Assembly (NCBI GenBank): GCA_009746045.1
Contig: RPFO01002210.1
Coordinates: 1-64,000, forward strand
Direction of reading: 5' to 3'
Origin: Mesostigma viride
Lineage: Eukaryota; Streptophyta; Mesostigmatophyceae; Mesostigmatales; Mesostigmataceae
Length of the DNA stretch: 64,000 bases
Of this stretch, positions 26,607 to 50,006 are shown piece by piece (the stretch's first letter is position 1; the number at the start of each line of letters is the position of its first letter). Under the pieces are notes generated by a model. The model saw only the letters and a list, made by a program, of their open reading frames with translations, ran no database searches and had not been told where the DNA came from. The translations under genes were made by a program, and so were the position numbers.

Positions 26607-26710
26607 GCGCAGTCGGTCTGAATGACTGGCATTATAACGAGCGTCATATTCGTCTCCGGCTTGGCAGTGCCGTCATCCTGCATACAAAAAGCACATTGGA
26701 GCCAGCACTT
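26607..26710. repeat. Dispersed ~95-bp repeat, partner at 34350-34455
   Basis: CGCGCAGTCGGTCTGAA, CATTATAACGAGCGTC and TCCGGCTTGGC appear in the same order here and at 34350-34455, with small indels. No function assigned. Confidence 0.75.
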
Positions 26711-27320
26711 TCCCGCGGGTTGTAGCCGATATTCCTCCATGCAGCGATATTCACCAATGCGCTATCAATAAACAAGTCGACACCATCCGGGTATGTAAAA
26801 AAAGCACGCTGCTGGCCACGACGGTCACGGCGATGATGAACGACAATAACAAGAACGCCTAATAGCAGGCGTCATACAAACTAGAACAGACTGGAACAAC
26901 TACTTACCCGGTCGTCTGTGATCTTGACACAGAGCCTGGTTTACAAGGAAGCGAGGGAAACCGGCCGCTATGAGCACCCCTACTTAACCCACATAATGAA
27001 GGTTAGGAATCCTCCCCATCATGCTAACCGTAGACTCGGTGAAACGCCCCATGCTACAAATACGATAGCCCAGCAACGACTACTTGCGGCCATCACCTTG
27101 TCCAGTTCTGGCTGGCTGTGCGGCGGTAATTTTACCAAGTTTAAAAATGTTACGCCGCACCAGTCTGTGCTTTTTTACGTAGTACCAGTGTAGTGTAGAA
27201 ATCTGCCAAAAGAGCAAACGCCCAAAGCCAACTTCCAAGACGCCCAAAGCCAAATTCCAAGACGCCCAAAGCCCAAAGGCGGGCGAGTCTGGCGCGGCGC
27301 CGGCCATTGGGCCCCGGAAT
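26711..27320. other. No recognisable gene; small CGCCCAAAGCC repeat
   Basis: No convincing gene. At about 27219-27282 there are three copies of a 24-bp unit with CGCCCAAAGCC and TTCCAAGA. Confidence 0.5.
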
Positions 27321-27324
27321 AAGA

Positions 27325-28464
27325 AATGCGCGACACTTAGCACTTAATCGTTGGCTGCCTTGATAGCTATCCCTAGCGTATAAGCCATGCCCGTGCTGAT
27401 GCGAAGGTTCTCGAAATGTAATAAAGTAAAATTCAGGCATGTTACAATGCATGACCACCCGGAAGGACATATCGCAACAAGTTGGAATTTTTCCTCGAAC
27501 ACCACATTTACGTGCACGAGGGTTATCGGAACCCAACTTGTTTTTTTTTTTTTTTGTTCGGGAGCACGACTGCAACGGTACAGATCGGATGAAACAACCT
27601 TCGTTACATGGCTAGCTGCAGGGTTGGCCGAACTGCGATTTTCTTTTTTTTTCTTGCAACGAGTGAGATCAGCACCTGCTCGCTGTCTTTCACCCTCCAA
27701 AAAGGCACTGAGCGATGCTTTGGGAATGACAGCAAGCAACAAATGAGACCTTATTCTGATACCCTCCCCATCCTTGCTATCCCGTGCCATGTTATTCTTT
27801 ACCCTCACCAGTTGTAGATCGTCAAAGGATATGGTCGGTTTGCCTTCAAGATCTTCATACCATCGTGCTTCGTTGACAAGGAAGTTCCGCGCTTCGGCAG
27901 TGTCCGAATATGGGTCGATGTCGTCCTTGACATTATCAAACTGGGTAAAAGGCAAGGTGTCCTGCCACGCTCACAAGGTAAATATCCCATGTATATTGTC
28001 AAACACGACACGAACAACCAAACATCAAGAGAGAGGGTGATTACATATTCTCACAATGTATTCATGGGATATACAAATTTCCCAAGGTTATAGTGGGATG
28101 ACTTAAAAACATCCGACAACCATATTATTAATATCCAAGACTTGTGTATACACGACTCCTAAAAATCTCGACGATGCTTAGTCATAACGTGCTACTATAT
28201 AGAATTATAATTATTGGTTTGCTGGCCAGGTCCGCCTTCTCCCGTGGTCGTTTGTTGTACGTTTGAGCCCTAGAGAGTCATGGGATCTGCTTGCATTGAA
28301 GCATATTAGTCGAGTTTATACTATTGGTTCCTTCTTTTTTGCTAGTGAGGATTATTGAGTCGTTGGTAGTGTATAAGATGCTTTGGTACTGTGCTTGACC
28401 TTGCAAGTGCCTTCTACGGGTGCTGTATGCCCCAACGGCTCTAGCTAGTTATATAGTTATTATA
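27325..28464 (-). mobile_element. Inverted partial MULE copy
   Basis: The reverse complement of this segment matches 13372-14511 almost base for base. It includes the element's left terminus (GGCTCTAGCTAGTTATATAG at 28438-28457, read on the plus strand) and the N-terminal part of the transposase. The match ends at TGTCGCGCATT (about 27325), so the catalytic core and later exons are absent. Poly-A length differs between copies (the poly-T run here at 27540-27555), shifting the local frame. It has no other coding capacity. Confidence 0.9.
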
Positions 28465-28539
28465 TACCATGACCTGTTGTCTCATACAATAGAAATGGGT
28501 TGGAGGATGCAGGCGTGGCTTCAATATTTTGAGCCACAT

Positions 28540-28620
28540 TAAATTAAATTAAACTAAATTATAACATGCCTCCGTGGGGAGATCATGTAGCACATACTCC
28601 TTGATGGGGGGTGGAGGAGC
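28540..28620. repeat. Hairpin-tail repeat (CCTCCGTGGGGAG subtype)
   Basis: Same order as 25480-25600: an (ATTAA)n tail, ACATGCCTCCGTGGGGAG, CATGTAGCACATA, then a TGATGGGGGGTGGAGG segment. It starts about 75 bp after the inverted MULE copy. Confidence 0.7.
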
Positions 28621-29290
28621 TCATGATCGAAAATCTGCACACACAAGTACGGTTCATCAAACAAACAAAATGATGTGGCAAGTGTACCTGATTTTCTTCT
28701 TCGTCCTCCGTTTCATCGTCCATGGCATTGTGCTCGCATTCCCCGGCCCCACCCGCACAGCGCTGGCATGACGCATCATGTGATGGATACGATCGGCCGC
28801 AAATAACGTAATTGAGAAGCACACACCGCATACAGACTGTTTAAGAGGAACATTCATGAGCCCACGACATGACAATGTTCATCATTATATGAATCAAATA
28901 AAAGGGCGGCTGCGGGTCCTTGCACCTGTTTCCCTAAGTTTATATACGTCACGTCCATGGGAGGTGCTACATACTTGGCCAGTGCCAACACAATTCTCAT
29001 GCCCATACATCCATGGGTGCCAAAAACTGGCCAACGCCGCCCCTATTCTCACTCATGCCCACATGACTGAGCCACGGTGGGTTACGAAAACTGGCCACCC
29101 CAACGCAATTCACATGACCACCCATCCATGGGTGCCAAACAATGTAACGAGCATGGGAAGAACATAGCCAAAGCATTCCCACGACACGGTGCTGATTACC
29201 CTTCTGATAAAAGGTGGCTGTGTTAGCTACGGCTAATTGTAAGAAAGCAATGATTTGAAAAAGACAGCCATGATGATAAGCCCATGATAC
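28621..29290 (-). other. Possible further exon and minor repeats
   Basis: On the minus strand, a coding-like segment ends at 28688 with CAG before GTACAC. It encodes a Cys/His and acidic peptide (PSHDASCQRCAGGAGECEHN followed by Asp/Glu). It resembles the exon at 29291-29386 (shared ASxxxxC...GxxEHxA and acidic end), suggesting a duplicated exon, but no good acceptor in matching phase was found. Imperfect repeats with CCATGGGTGCCAAA lie at 28965-29140. Confidence 0.35.
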
Positions 29291-32372
<3,082 letters not shown>

Positions 32373-34345
32373 TCTAGAGTGCAGAGTAATCTAGAGTGTG
32401 ACGAGAAGGACGGGCAAAAACCCGTACAGCAAGCACGTAATTCCCTATCTTCTCACTTACTTAACCCCTAAATGGTCTGAGATCCTGCCGATAAATCGGC
32501 TGGATCTTCACAATTTTGCAAACCAGATGCCATCCAACCCACCCATATCCAATGGCTGTCCTTGGGGGCCAAGCATGTCCATGAGTTGCCCTTCGGGTTG
32601 GTATATCACAACCTCACATATATGCAGGGTAGGCCATATATAACTGCCGTCAAAGTCAGGGGGGTCAAGACGCGCGTTTTCATTTTTGGTAGAATGTGCA
32701 TTTTGAATTATGTTATAAGACCTAGGCACCTACCACTTCAGGGATGATAAACAATTAGTTGCTGAACAGTTTGAGCCATTGGGGTCATCATTTGGGTGGG
32801 TATACCAGCAGTTACACCCAGTACAGCCCATAGGGGTACCGTTGGTAAAAAGCAACCAAGGGGGTAGGGGTGGGCATACTACCTACTAATATGGCCACCA
32901 ACCATGCCAAACAATACATTTCCCTTCCACAATGATGGGGAAACATAACTGCATCATCACACTGCCCTTACATGGCACCTATGTGCAGGTGCCACCTTGT
33001 CCATGCTCGTAGGTAACGTGGTACGGATACCCTACGCAAGGCATGCATTCTAGGAGACAGCCACCAACAAACTAGTGATGTTGAGCCTATTTCAGCCTGC
33101 CCTAGCAAGGATAAACTAGGCCTAAGCTGCTATAGCTTGCCAGGTGATGGCCAGCACACCTGGTGGCACATGCTGTCAATGGGAAGCTTTTACTCACCAG
33201 TTACGTGCTTGATGATGCCACAGAGACCAGCCAACTGCCTCACACTCATGCAATATGTGTATGGGAAATGTATAACAAACATATATGGAGGTATTCAAAC
33301 CCATACAGCCTCTAAAACTTATCACCATCACCCTGTGGCAGGTCAACTGACTGAGGGAAGCATCTAAAAAGGGTGTTTTAGAAAGGGGCCAGGCCAGGGT
33401 CAAGAAAGAGCATGAATAATGCAAAAAGAATGTGCTACACAAGCTAGAACGTATATATAAACGTAAAACATCGATAGGAAAACGATGCTTAAGCTTTACC
33501 AGGCATGGATGGCGTTACCTTGGCCCAGGCGGTGGCCGCAAAATGGCGCATTTCGGCACACCAAAGTTGTGCAGCATGGTCGCTGGATTCGGCGATTTCT
33601 GGCCACCCTTGCACGTTTACGACTACTATGTATCATAAAAAGTACAAAGAAACCAATATGTCCTTTAAAATACGCCGTAAAGGTATTGCTGTCAACGTTT
33701 CTATCGTCCGGCCTGATCGCAGTTTTTTCCAGCAAGAACGCTGCCGACACCTATCAAATGGCATTCCCGCGAACAAAAAATTGGCCTGTATGATCTTTAG
33801 GACGTATAAAACCAATATCCTAAGTTTGGCCTGAAAATTCGAACGAAAACGTAAATGCCATGCGTGTGCGCAAGCCGCCATGGCCAGGTCGTCGTTTTCC
33901 GGAATGCACGTTCTACGTGAAAAAGTACCCTGACCCCTTGTACTTTGACCGGCCAGAACACCTCTATAACTTTGTCAGAAGTATGCAAACCCTAGTACCA
34001 TGCTGTGAAGAATTTTATAAACTTTCGATCTTCTCAGCTAAACTTTTCCTAATTCTCAATAGATTTCGCGGCATCTGGTCCCCCGAGAAGGGGCCGATGC
34101 ATCGGCTGGAACTCGATTTTTGGCGGAAAATCGGCAGCAAGACCATTTAGGGGTTAAGTCTTTAACATGCTGCCCTGCTAAACCCTGTACCCTAGTAAAC
34201 CCCGCACACTAGACAAAACCAGGCACGTGCACTGCAATATTGGGCAGGTTACAGCTGGCAACACGTCTTGGCTTGCCTGATACGCCGCCACGATGCGGCC
34301 GTCGACGAAAACCTCCAAGGTAGCCACGTTGCAACGAATCAAATG
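32373..34345. other. No convincing gene
   Basis: Mostly unique sequence. Overlapping ORFs at 33485-34150 on both strands are short, unsupported by splice sites or recognisable motifs, and left uncalled. Confidence 0.4.
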
Positions 34346-34349
34346 CGGT

Positions 34350-34455
34350 TCTGTTTCAAACGCGCAGTCGGTCTGAACATTGGGCATTATAACGAGCGTC
34401 TCCGGCTTGGCGGTGCAGTCATCCTGCGTACACAAAGAAACACAAAGCACATGTA
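34350..34455. repeat. Dispersed ~95-bp repeat, partner at 26607-26710
   Basis: Second copy of the CGCGCAGTCGGTCTGAA...TCCGGCTTGGC repeat. Confidence 0.75.
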
Positions 34456-35360
34456 CATGGCCCGCAAGTAGTATATTATTTTATATTATATGTATATAAC
34501 TTTAACAAATTAATATAAATAAATTATATTAAGAAATGTTAATTTTAAAGCGTATATCCTTAGCATGCATCCGTACTGTAGCGTGTTATCTTAGCGTGCA
34601 TCCTTGACATGCCCGCATTACAACTACAATACGCTTCCGCGGAAACCTTTTTTGGCAGGGAAAGTCACCCGGGTCAAGCTGCCCCAGCGCGGCCAAGTTG
34701 CGAGCGTTGTGAACTAGGGAAATTTCTGCGCTGTCGTACCTGCCCCAGCCAACCCAGTTGCGCCGAGATCTGTTGCAAATCTGGGAGGAGATCTGTAAAG
34801 ATTTTCCCCGGACGGAATGCATTGATGAAATTATAATGGACCGTATCACTGAACACAGTGCGCAACCGTAGCAGGACGATCGCTGGAATGCGAAAGGGCT
34901 ACCGTTAAATACAAAAATACAATAAACGACACAATAGCCTAACATTGCCAAGCACGGGGAATTGCCCGCAAGCACGAACCACTGACGCACACCCAGTTAT
35001 GGCGGACGTCAGCGCCAACGAATTCGGCCCTTTCGGCCCAAGGTGAGCCACAATTTGAATCCATCTTGCCTGCCTTTCAATGGTTCAGATTTGTTGGTGT
35101 TTTAACTGCTTTGCATTGTTTAAATTTCCGCCTTCCGGCTTGCGGGGTCGGACAACCGCGGCGAGGAAGTGCCTACTGCACGAAAGCCGATACTGCTTAG
35201 AAATTTACATTTCGCCATACCACTTTCTTCAAAAGAGCTCCGGAATCGCTGCCTCGATATCCAGCACTCGGGCGTGCTTTAGAGTCTCTCGGGCAATTAG
35301 CCCGGATCTGATTGCCGAGTAACAGCTCCGGCCAAGATTCGCTCAAGACCTGCGGAAGCC
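34456..35360. other. Upstream region of the 2A transposase gene
   Basis: AT-rich near 34465-34550, then TATCCTTAGCATGCATCC and TTAGCGTGCATCC words (34555-34605) resembling those at 46494-46560. No gene is called; a 134-aa minus ORF at 34586-34990 lacks support. A promoter for the gene at 35361 should lie here but no TATA box is evident. Confidence 0.4.
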
Positions 35361-43790
<8,430 letters not shown>

Positions 43791-43908
43791 ATTATTCAGC
43801 CTTTACATCAAGGTTAACGCAAGGGAGAGTACTTCTAAGCTCAGTTCAGAATGGGAGAGTACTTCTTAAGTTCGTTCAGTTATTCACTGCTTACTAATAT
43901 GGGGTCGC

Positions 43909-45955
43909 TCAGCCCCTTGCGTGTGCTGCTCGGAATGCCATGACGGCCTCCTCTATCTTGGGTGTAGATTTAGTATAGTAGACGATATAGCCAGTGTTCT
44001 TTGTGACGACCACATGCTCCAGCCAGAGCCTGGGGAAAAGAAACCCAACACATGGCGCAATCGCATATGGGGACATTGAGAAATCTCTTTTGGGAATGGC
44101 ATTTGATTAATGTCGGTGCACTTCAGCCGAATTGAAATCATGTTTACTGCGCTGAATATTAAGTGCGTCTCCACAAGAGAATTCTATTTTTTTAAACACA
44201 ACATTGCAAATGGGCACGCATGCGTAAGAGGATTCCATACATGTGCATTGGATAAGGAAACAAGTCAAACAAGCTAGCAAGGCGATCATGCTTACTTGAT
44301 GTGCGGTGCGCGGTACGGGAAAAAACGCATCTTGATCCCTCCGTAGAACTCCAAGAGGTCACCCCCTTTCAACGGCAGCTGGTACCACGTGGGTGCCACC
44401 AGTGCCTTGAGTGCCTCACAAGACTCGGGGCTCTCCCATTCAGCCTGCATAGACAGTGGGAGCGTGCATGGCACAATAAAATAAGCCAAAGCTTGCAATT
44501 GTAATTAATACGCAACTGACACACACTAATCTATCAATGGTAAAAGCTCCACCCACCCGCCCACCCGCCCGCCCGCCCGCCCGCCCGCCCGCCCGCCCGC
44601 CCGCCCGCCCGCCCGCCCGCCCGCCCGCCCGCCCGCCCGCCCGCCCGCCCGCCCGCCCGCCCGCCCGCCCGCCCGCCCGCCCGCCCGCCCGCCCGCCCGC
44701 CCACCCACCCACTCATCCACCCAACTAAAGGCTTGTGTGCACAAACAATTCTCACCTGCAGGATCCACGCATCCCCGGACCGCCCAGGACTGAACATCGC
44801 TCGGATGTTGTCGGGAAGTGCGTAGAAGCACGCGGGTGACACGTCAATGCTGAGCCATGTCCCGGCCGCAGTTGCCTTCTGGCTGGCCTCCGCGCTCGTG
44901 AAGCGGTGCTTCATTTCGCGAACTATGCCTGTCTTCAGCTGCACTAGCTGAATATGGCAGGCCACCTGGCTGCCACCGCCGGTGGCCACCAGGCTCAGCA
45001 CTGGCAAGCGGTCGTATAGTTCACGAGCGGTGGGTTGCCTGATGATTTTGAACATGTTGTCCTGTGGACAGTAAAAGTACTGCACGTGTGCATGCCAAAA
45101 GAAAATCAAGGAGGTTGCATAAGCACAGGGCCACGGTCCGATGCAATGTATTGCCCACAGTTCAAGGATGATTGTACAACCAAGGACACAAGTAACTGTA
45201 AAAGGAATGGCCAGCAGCGAACTTATGAAACCACCCAAAGCATGCCGGAATCAGCACGACCTTACCTCGACTAAATAGTCCACGTTCTGCCCGAGAGTCA
45301 TGTCATCATACGGCCGGACTTCGATCACCTTCTTAACGGCGCTCGGGGGAAACACGACGGGGATTGCCGTCACTACCAGCGTCAGGGGGTTCTCTGGCCA
45401 ATCAAAGGCACCGTAAGCGTCCTCCTTAACCTCCTCGTCGGGATAATACTTGAACCCTTTACAGATGAGGTTGTCATCCGCCCCAGGGGTGTTGGACATG
45501 TCTATCCCTGCTGCAATGGCTGCGTCCCGCGGCACAATCTGTGTGATTTCTGCAAAAACTGCAGTGCCATCTGCAGCGGAAACCTCTACCGAGCATCCGG
45601 GCGAAATGGACCTGCGGCCTTTGCCCAGAACCACCGTCCACGCTACTCCCGCTGCCCCATCCTCGGCACGATAACCCGGGACCCAGGGAAAGCCTGGTCC
45701 TTCCTCAATGAACTCCTTACCACCCGGTTTAACCGGAAGCCTGCTGTAGGCAGATGCAGCAACGAAAACGTCAAATCCGTCAGGCTCGCTTTCATTGTCA
45801 TCGTCTACAGCGACCAAGCTCTCGATTCCACTATTTGCTGCCGCAAAGTTCGGCTCGTCCTGCATAAAGCCCGCCAATTCTGTCCCCTCCAGCACATATT
45901 CTTCTACGAGATGTGGTGGTGGTTTCCTAGCCCGACCACTTCTTCTTTCCGCCAT
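43909..45955 (-). CDS. Four-exon gene of unknown function, convergent to transposase
   Basis: Minus-strand exons 45266-45955, 44756-45061, 44296-44444 and 43909-44029 have GT/AG borders and matching phases, giving 421 aa and a stop. The start is the ATG of MAERRSGRARKPP; an ATG 30 bases further upstream is also in frame. No family is recognised. The N-terminus is basic then acidic. The middle (GVAWTVVLGKGRR, FAEITQIVPRD) is beta-rich-looking, and the end carries WYQLPLKGGDLLEFYGG and WLEHVVVTKNTGYIVYY. Intron 2 contains a (GCCC)n tract. It ends 118 bp from the stop of the plus-strand transposase, so it may be the second gene of that element. The C-terminal aromatic-rich part could bind DNA or protein, but that is a guess. 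Confidence 0.65.
44553..44712. repeat. (GCCC)n microsatellite in intron 2 of the minus gene
   Basis: About 38 CCCG units, flanked by CCCA units, between exons 44756-45061 and 44296-44444. Confidence 0.95.
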
Positions 45956-46493
45956 CCTTGAACCGGTAATGCAACACCCCGTCAATTTTCACGTTAGGCT
46001 AACTTTTACACGTCAAGCTTATGACAATGCCGCGACAATGGCTGCAATCTGTCAGCGTCTCCGGATTCACCAACGTATGAAATGTTGCGCTGTAATATAA
46101 TGCATTGTTGTCGCTCAACGTCTAGAGCCTACATTGAGAAACCTCGCAAGGAAATGCAAACACGTGGCGGAGACAGAGGACACTGCAAGCCAGCGTGGCA
46201 CCAGCAAAAATCCCGCAAGATTTGCTTCCGTAGGGTACATTAAAGCAGTCGTACCTGGGTCGTATTCGTAACAGTCGTCTTTTTAGTTCAGAAAATCCTG
46301 AGTTCAGATTTGGCCCGTGCTTTGCTAGGCTGAGGCTCGTTCAGGCCCCGCTCGAACCTCGCCAGGTGGCGAGAAAAGAGGAAACATATGTTTCTTCTGA
46401 CCACGATCTAACGGTGAATCTTACCGGACCACCGGGGTAACATTCTCGCACATTTCGCGTCACTTACGAACCGAATTGTAGTGGGGTAATAGT

Positions 46494-47030
46494 ATCCTTA
46501 CCGCCTATCCTTAGCGTTCATCCTTAGCGTACATGTATCCTTAGCATGTATCCTTAGCGTCACTAAGCGATTTTTCTACGCGTCGTAAAAGTATACTTAA
46601 CTAGATACGCAAAGTATACTTATACAAAAGTATACTTTTACGATCTGTATGCGTCAGCGTAGGCTTACGACTTGGATACGTTAACGTAGCTTTGACGTAG
46701 AAATTTACTTTACGTAGCTTTTGTCGTAGCAATAACGTATCTTGCGTAAGATCTTTTTGGTAATAGTGTACGTACCGTATTTAATAACGACAAGGATACG
46801 GCAACGGATCTGACAACGATCTGTCAAGTGTAAGTTAAAGATACTTTTGTATTGTGATACGTTACGTTTCGAATTACGACACAGATACGCACACGGATCT
46901 GTCAGAGATTTGTTCAGTGCACGTTGAGGATCCCGATATAAATTGATACGATTCGTTTCAAATACGGCGCGGATACGGCAACGGAATTGTGAAAGATCCG
47001 TTTAGTTTACAGTCAACGGATCACAGCCGG
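46494..47030. repeat. TATCCTTAGCGT words and GGATACGGCAACGG repeats
   Basis: At 46494-46560 TATCCTTAGCGT-like words recur five or six times. AAGTATACTT palindromes sit near 46593, 46613 and 46630. Three imperfect repeats with GGATACGGCAACGGATCTG-type sequence and a GATCTGTC/AGTGTA region lie near 46790, 46880 and 46965. The block lies between the two minus-strand genes and could be subterminal transposase-binding repeats or promoter sequence. Confidence 0.55.
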
Positions 47031-47364
47031 AGGCAAGTTGACTACTGGGGTATCTTCGGAATCTCATGGGTTTTATTATTATCATTAATGGTTCTTAATA
47101 ATTATGCACAATACACGTTTCCTATATGGCTTTCATTGCAATCAAAAGCACATTTTATATTGCATGAATTATATTGCATGAATTCAGAATTGCAATTAGA
47201 GTCCAACTAACTATGCATGACATAAGCATTCATAACGTCAAGGAGACAAAATAAGCATTCATAATGTAGTCAACTGTCATGGGCAACTCTTACTTTACCC
47301 TTTTTTTTTTTAACCAATGCCTTTCTTTTTATAAAACCCCTCTCTTCCTTTCCTTTTTTTTTTT
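47031..47364. other. No gene; poly-T tracts near gene end
   Basis: AT-rich sequence with T runs at 47301-47311 and 47353-47366, the latter directly after the stop of the minus-strand gene at 47365. Confidence 0.4.
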
Positions 47365-49031
47365 TTATTCCGCCGCATCCTCCTCGGCCGCTGCCCTGCC
47401 CACCCGTGGGAATGGGTTAGGGGGCAGCTCCGCGACCCGGAAGGGGCCGCGGTTGCGGCGGTGGTTGCGGCGACGGGGGTGGATTGTTTCGAAGCGGTGC
47501 TCCGACTCAACCCACACCCGCCTAGGGCCGAGCCGCAAGGAGGGGGTGAAGTCCTCGAGCTTCTCCACGTCCCAGCATTCCTCAAGGAGGATGTTGAAGT
47601 CCTCCATGAGCTGGGGCCTGCTCTTCACCACGTGCAGCTCGAGGTGCAGGAAGAGCGCCAAGGTGATCTGGACCAGGTCGTCCTTGAGCTCAGGGTCGAG
47701 GTCTTCAAGGTTGGACGTGCTGCCATCCGCCAGCTTGATCCACGGCATGAAGTCGTCCTTCAGCCGAGCGAGAAGGAACTTCTTCAGGTTCGACTTGTTG
47801 TCATTCACTCGCTTGACGACGAGTTCCCGCACCCTGCGAAACAGCCTCATGCCGTCGTTGGTGGTCAAGACATGATCAATCTTCAGGTCAACGAAGAAGT
47901 CGTGGACCGCCCAATCAATGCCAGCCTGGCGCTTGTCAATGCTTCCAGGCCTTGCCATCCTCACCCCGAGGCCATCAGAAGTGCGCAGCATGTGGCTGCA
48001 AACATGGGTGACGCAGTCCAGGAATTCTTCTGTTTCCGCCTGCAAGCAACACTCCGATCCAAGCACAAGAGTGGGGAAGCAATTAGTAGGTAGGAAAAAA
48101 AAAAGTAGGCCAAGCAGCTCTAGCACCATTGGAAAACAAACGTTGCAGCAAGTGACATAGCTTGCACACATGGGAAAGGAGGGTAAAGTAATGAAAGTAA
48201 TGGGCATCAGTGAGGGCATGATTACATCACATGAAAGACGAAATGTGCACTTACGAAGTTCGCAGGCAGTACGATGCCCATGCTATCCTTCAGCTCGTCC
48301 AGCTCTCGCTGCAGCTGCCGGACAAGCTTGTCGTTTTCCGGCTCCTGCGAGGCGTTGAAATCGCGGATGGCCTGGACAACTTTGCGCCCGAGCGTACCCT
48401 TGCCGGAGCCTCGAGACCCGTCTCCTCCAGCGTCGCCCCCGGAGCCACCTGTTTAGGGTTGGCAAATACTAAAATATGCACGGCAGGTCAATACATTGGG
48501 CCTAACGCTCGACTATAATGTATGGGGGGAAATACGTAGCAGATGGCGATATGCAATGTAACAGAAGTTTTTTCCGCAGCTGGGCAATTTTCATGTGAAA
48601 AGCTGAAAGGTGGTAGGCATAAAAAAAGCTAGTCTTTTCATCTCATACCAACTGATAACCGGCGGCATAAGTCAGTAGATAGCATGGCGGCTGTAAATCA
48701 ATGTGCAAATCCAGAAGGCCGGTACCTATTTGGGTAGCAGGGTCCTGAACACGCGCGTGCAACTCATCATGATATAGCAATGTAAAGCACTACCTCCGCT
48801 CCGGGGCCTGCCGCTGTTCCTCGGACGCCCAGCCTGCGCCCCCTGGTCATCGTCGGAGTTGTCCTCATCGGAGCCCTCCAGGTCGCATGGCGGCAAGGAC
48901 CGGCGCTCCTCATCCCGCTCGTAGTCATGCAGGTGCTGATCTGCATCCTCGTACGCAGTCGAGCGTGATGCGCCCCCGCTGTTCGAAATCTTCTTCAGCT
49001 TCTTGTTGTTTGATGGCCGCTTCTCCGGCAT
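47365..49031 (-). CDS. Three-exon gene of unknown function
   Basis: Minus-strand exons 48794-49031, 48255-48448 and 47365-48039 splice with GT/AG borders and consistent phases, giving 368 aa. The start is the ATG of MPEKRPSNNKKLKK. The N-terminus is basic then acidic and Gly/Arg/Ser-rich. Exon 2 encodes a likely coiled-coil segment (NDKLVRQLQRELDELKDSM). Exon 3 is a mostly helical-looking domain (FLDCVTHVCSHMLRTSDGLG, LVVKRVNDNKSNLKKFLLAR) ending in a basic tail with RRRNHRRNRG. No family is recognised. It diverges from the Tnp2-like transposase starting at 50007, a layout typical of a two-gene transposon, so an accessory role is possible. Exon 2 lacks an ATG-opened ORF and rests on phase and composition. 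Confidence 0.6.
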
Positions 49032-50006
49032 TGTCACGGGAGGGGTTTGAAAAAAAATGCAATTACGAAGTGTGGGTGGGATGGCAACGGGAAGAGCGTG
49101 CACTGTGCCTCTACGTGACTTCCTTGCTCTGCGAAAGGATCCGCAAGGCGCGCTGTCTCTGTACACTGATTCCGTTAAAGAAAGTGTACAGCTAAGTTAC
49201 AGCAACTTGCGTTCGGTTCGAAAGATATTCCGTATGGTTACTTGCTTAGCCACGAAAACACGTAGCCGTAGCGTAAGCACGGAAACATGTACGTAGCGTA
49301 AAAATGGTGAAAACTGACTCCTCACAGCAAGCCTCGCGTCAGCGCGCGTCATAATAGGCACGTGCCCGCCACGTTGCGTCCATCGAGATATTCAGTCAGT
49401 CGAGCTGTCAGTCGGTCAGCTCAGACTTCAGGGTGCGTGCCGTCTTGTTCTCGAACTCTCGATCCACATGCCCGACGTTCAGCCCATGTGCGGCATGAGA
49501 TCCAACTGACTGACTGACATGCCCGAAGTCTCCCGAAGTACACCGCGGTCAGGCGCTTCTTGTACTAGCTATGTCAAGAGTTTGGAAAAAGTATGCCAAA
49601 CGTTTGGAAAATGTATGCGTAAAGTTTGACAAGGACGTGAAGAGGTCCGGCGCTTATTGTACTAGCTGTGTCAAGAGTTTGGCAAAAGTATGCCTAAAGT
49701 TTGCAAGCGTTTAGGAAGTATGTGAGGTGTTTTGTTCCCCGTGGCATTCAGCGTCACGACAGCTGGCAGTTCACTAGCTGTACAGGACTGGTCTATACGC
49801 GGATGCAGCTAAATAATGTGGCTTTGTGGCAAACTGCCAAGAATTGTGAGCATGCCAGAACGTGAGGACCTTGACAGCGCGCTGTGAGCAACGATGGCAG
49901 TTCCCTCGCGTGATAGCTGGCCGTTCTAATGACCAGTGTACCAGTACCATTGGCAGGGATGCACGGAACTTAATCTCATGCAGGACGCAATTTTATTTGA
50001 TGCACT
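49032..50006. other. Divergent intergenic region with 98-bp direct repeat
   Basis: No gene. GTACTAGCTATGTCAAGAG with GTTTGG and AAAGTATGCC near 49560 recurs near 49658 (98-bp period). AGTCAGTCGAGCTGTCAGTC-type short repeats lie near 49390-49420. Bidirectional promoter activity is expected here but no motif is certain. Confidence 0.5.

Noticed and set aside
33485-34150. Overlapping ORFs on both strands
   Set aside because: Short, no motifs, no phased splice sites.
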